Below, in pieces: positions 6,721 through 7,803 of a stretch of 7,803 bases of DNA (positions are counted from its first letter, which is position 1; each line of letters opens with the position of its first letter). Made by a program: the position numbers and the translations under genes. The DNA lies in NCBI GenBank assembly GCA_964643895.1, contig CAZXUE010000029.1, positions 1 to 7,803 on the forward strand. The letters are read 5' to 3'. The DNA is from UBA7683 sp964643895. GTDB taxonomy: Bacteria > Patescibacteriota > Saccharimonadia > Saccharimonadales > UBA7683. The notes under the pieces were generated by a model. The model saw only the letters and a list, made by a program, of their open reading frames with translations, made no database searches and was not told the DNA's origin.

Positions 6721-7803
6721 ATGCTGAGCTACGAATATACAGCTAAAAATAAGACAGGCAATACTGTAAAGGGTATTGTTGAGGCAGAGTCTGAAGGGGC
6801 AGCCGCAAAGTTATTGGTGGCCCAAGAACTTGCGCCGCTCAAAATCAAGTCGCAGCTAACAAGCCAAGGATTATTTGGCCGAAGCAACTCAAAGGTTCGC
6901 ACTAAAGATCGCATCATTTTTACTCGCCAGCTTGCAACTCTGATCAATGCTGGCCTGCCACTCACACAGAGCCTCAGGACTGCGCAAGAACAAACCGATT
7001 CAAAGTCGCTCAAAGAGGTTTTGGTGAAGGTCGTTTCATCTGTTGAAGGTGGTACATCGTTTGCGGATTCCCTCGCCAAGCATCCTAAGGTTTTCAATAA
7101 CGTGTATGTTGCTCTGGTGGCTGCGGGTGAAGCCTCCGGTACGCTTGATAAAGCGCTGGATAGAATTGCTATGCAGCAAGAGAAAGACGCCGATATTGTA
7201 AGCAAGGTTCGCGGCGCGCTTGTGTATCCACTTATTGTGGTGATCGTGATTACCGCAGTGGTGATCTTCCTTCTCACAACAGTGGTGCCGCAGATAGAGC
7301 TTATCTATAAAGATTTCAATAAGGAACTCCCGTTCTTAACAGGAATTCTTATTGGACTAGCCAAGTTTATTATTAACTTCTGGTGGCTGGTGATCCTTAT
7401 TGTAGCAGCGGCTGTATTCTTCCTTGTGCGCTGGGCACGTACGGGTCCGGGCAGGGCAGTAATTGATGAGTTTAAGTTTCGCGTACCGCTTTTTGGCGAT
7501 CTGTTCCAGAAGCTCTACATGGCACGATTTTGCCGGACAGGTGAGACATTAATGAGCAGCGGCGTGATGATGTTGGAGATGCTTAGGATTACCGCACAAG
7601 CGGTAGATAACGTACAGGTTTCAAAAGCTATTATGAACGCTGCGGTTAAAGTAAAGGGTGGTAAGGCGCTTTCGCTTGCGCTTAAAGCAGAGCCGGACAC
7701 ATTTTTGCCACTTGTACCGCAAATGCTTAAGGTGGGCGAGCAGTCGGGTGCAATCGATAAAATGATGGATAAATCAGCAACCTATTACGAGAATGAACTT
7801 GAT
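6721..7803 (+). CDS. pilC: Type IV pilus platform protein PilC (3' end off window)
   Basis: PilC is the polytopic inner-membrane platform acted on by PilB and PilT. There are 361 codons without a stop; family members have about 400, so about 40 residues including the last membrane helix lie beyond the edge. It opens MLSYEYTAKNKTGNTVKG, the normal PilC start, then IVEAESEGAAAKLL. The first T2SSF domain runs from about residue 60 (IFTRQLATLINAGLPL, then VALVAAGEASGTLDKAL) to a membrane segment at 169-189 with Tyr-Pro at its start. A second hydrophobic region covers about 208-236. The second T2SSF domain begins near 261 (KLYMARFCRTGETLMSSGV) and includes LVPQMLKVGEQSGAIDKM, the repeat partner of VALVAAGEASGTLDKAL. 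The ATG at 6721 follows a weak purine stretch (AGGGG at 6709-6713). Confidence 0.96.
   Translation, partial: MLSYEYTAKNKTGNTVKGIVEAESEGAAAKLLVAQELAPLKIKSQLTSQGLFGRSNSKVRTKDRIIFTRQLATLINAGLPLTQSLRTAQEQTDSKSLKEVLVKVVSSVEGGTSFADSLAKHPKVFNNVYVALVAAGEASGTLDKALDRIAMQQEKDADIVSKVRGALVYPLIVVIVITAVVIFLLTTVVPQIELIYKDFNKELPFLTGILIGLAKFIINFWWLVILIVAAAVFFLVRWARTGPGRAVIDEFKFRVPLFGDLFQKLYMARFCRTGETLMSSGVMMLEMLRITAQAVDNVQVSKAIMNAAVKVKGGKALSLALKAEPDTFLPLVPQMLKVGEQSGAIDKMMDKSATYYENELD

Larger units (their letters stand above)
1183..7803 (+). other. Predicted type IV pilus operon pilMNO-x-BTC
   Basis: Seven same-strand genes follow one another with ATGA overlaps (pilM/pilN and pilO/small gene), a 2-base gap (pilN/pilO) and gaps of 14, 12 and 9-10 bases before pilB, pilT and pilC. 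No promoter or terminator is evident inside, so one transcript with translational coupling is likely. The unit continues beyond the right edge, where pilins and a prepilin peptidase would be expected but cannot be seen. Confidence 0.85.

Noticed and set aside
6729..7277. 182-codon open frame on the minus strand
   Set aside because: It lies wholly antisense to pilC, whose protein matches its family throughout; the Ser/Thr/Ala-rich translation looks like a shadow of the sense codons.

Overview
The window carries most of a type IV pilus (T4P) assembly locus. All genes read on the + strand, and gene order follows the assembly machine: pilM, pilN, pilO, a small membrane protein gene, pilB, pilT and pilC. 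The set is typical of a monoderm-like system. The inner-membrane platform and the motors are present, but no pilP lipoprotein or pilQ secretin follows pilO. Together with the sequence style of the first protein, this suggests a Candidate Phyla Radiation bacterium, most likely Saccharibacteria (TM7) or a relative. That placement comes from recognised motifs, not from a search. TGA acts as a stop in three genes (pilM, pilO and the small gene), which argues against the SR1/Gracilibacteria code where TGA encodes glycine.

Layout: positions 1-1071 hold the 3' part of a large, cysteine-containing extracellular protein with a beta-strand-rich centre; its start lies off the left edge. Positions 1072-1182 are a short non-coding gap with a probable promoter close to pilM and no clear terminator. 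From 1183 to the right edge the genes are packed with overlaps of 4 bases or gaps of 2-14 bases, so they probably form one transcription unit. pilC runs off the right edge about 40 codons before its expected end.

How the genes work together: PilM is a cytoplasmic actin-like protein that should bind the INLLP tail of PilN. PilN and PilO are single-pass proteins that pair outside the membrane. PilC is the membrane platform turned by PilB for extension and PilT for retraction. Having both motors implies retractable pili, useful for twitching or for pulling onto a host cell. The 80-residue protein sits where pilP lies in diderms and may replace it. The upstream surface protein may be a pilus-associated adhesin.

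The pilus machine itself is well known. The less described parts are the small PilP-position protein, a PilB with no zinc-binding cysteines and a degenerate N-terminal nucleotide-binding motif, the apparently leaderless pilM start, and the upstream surface protein.
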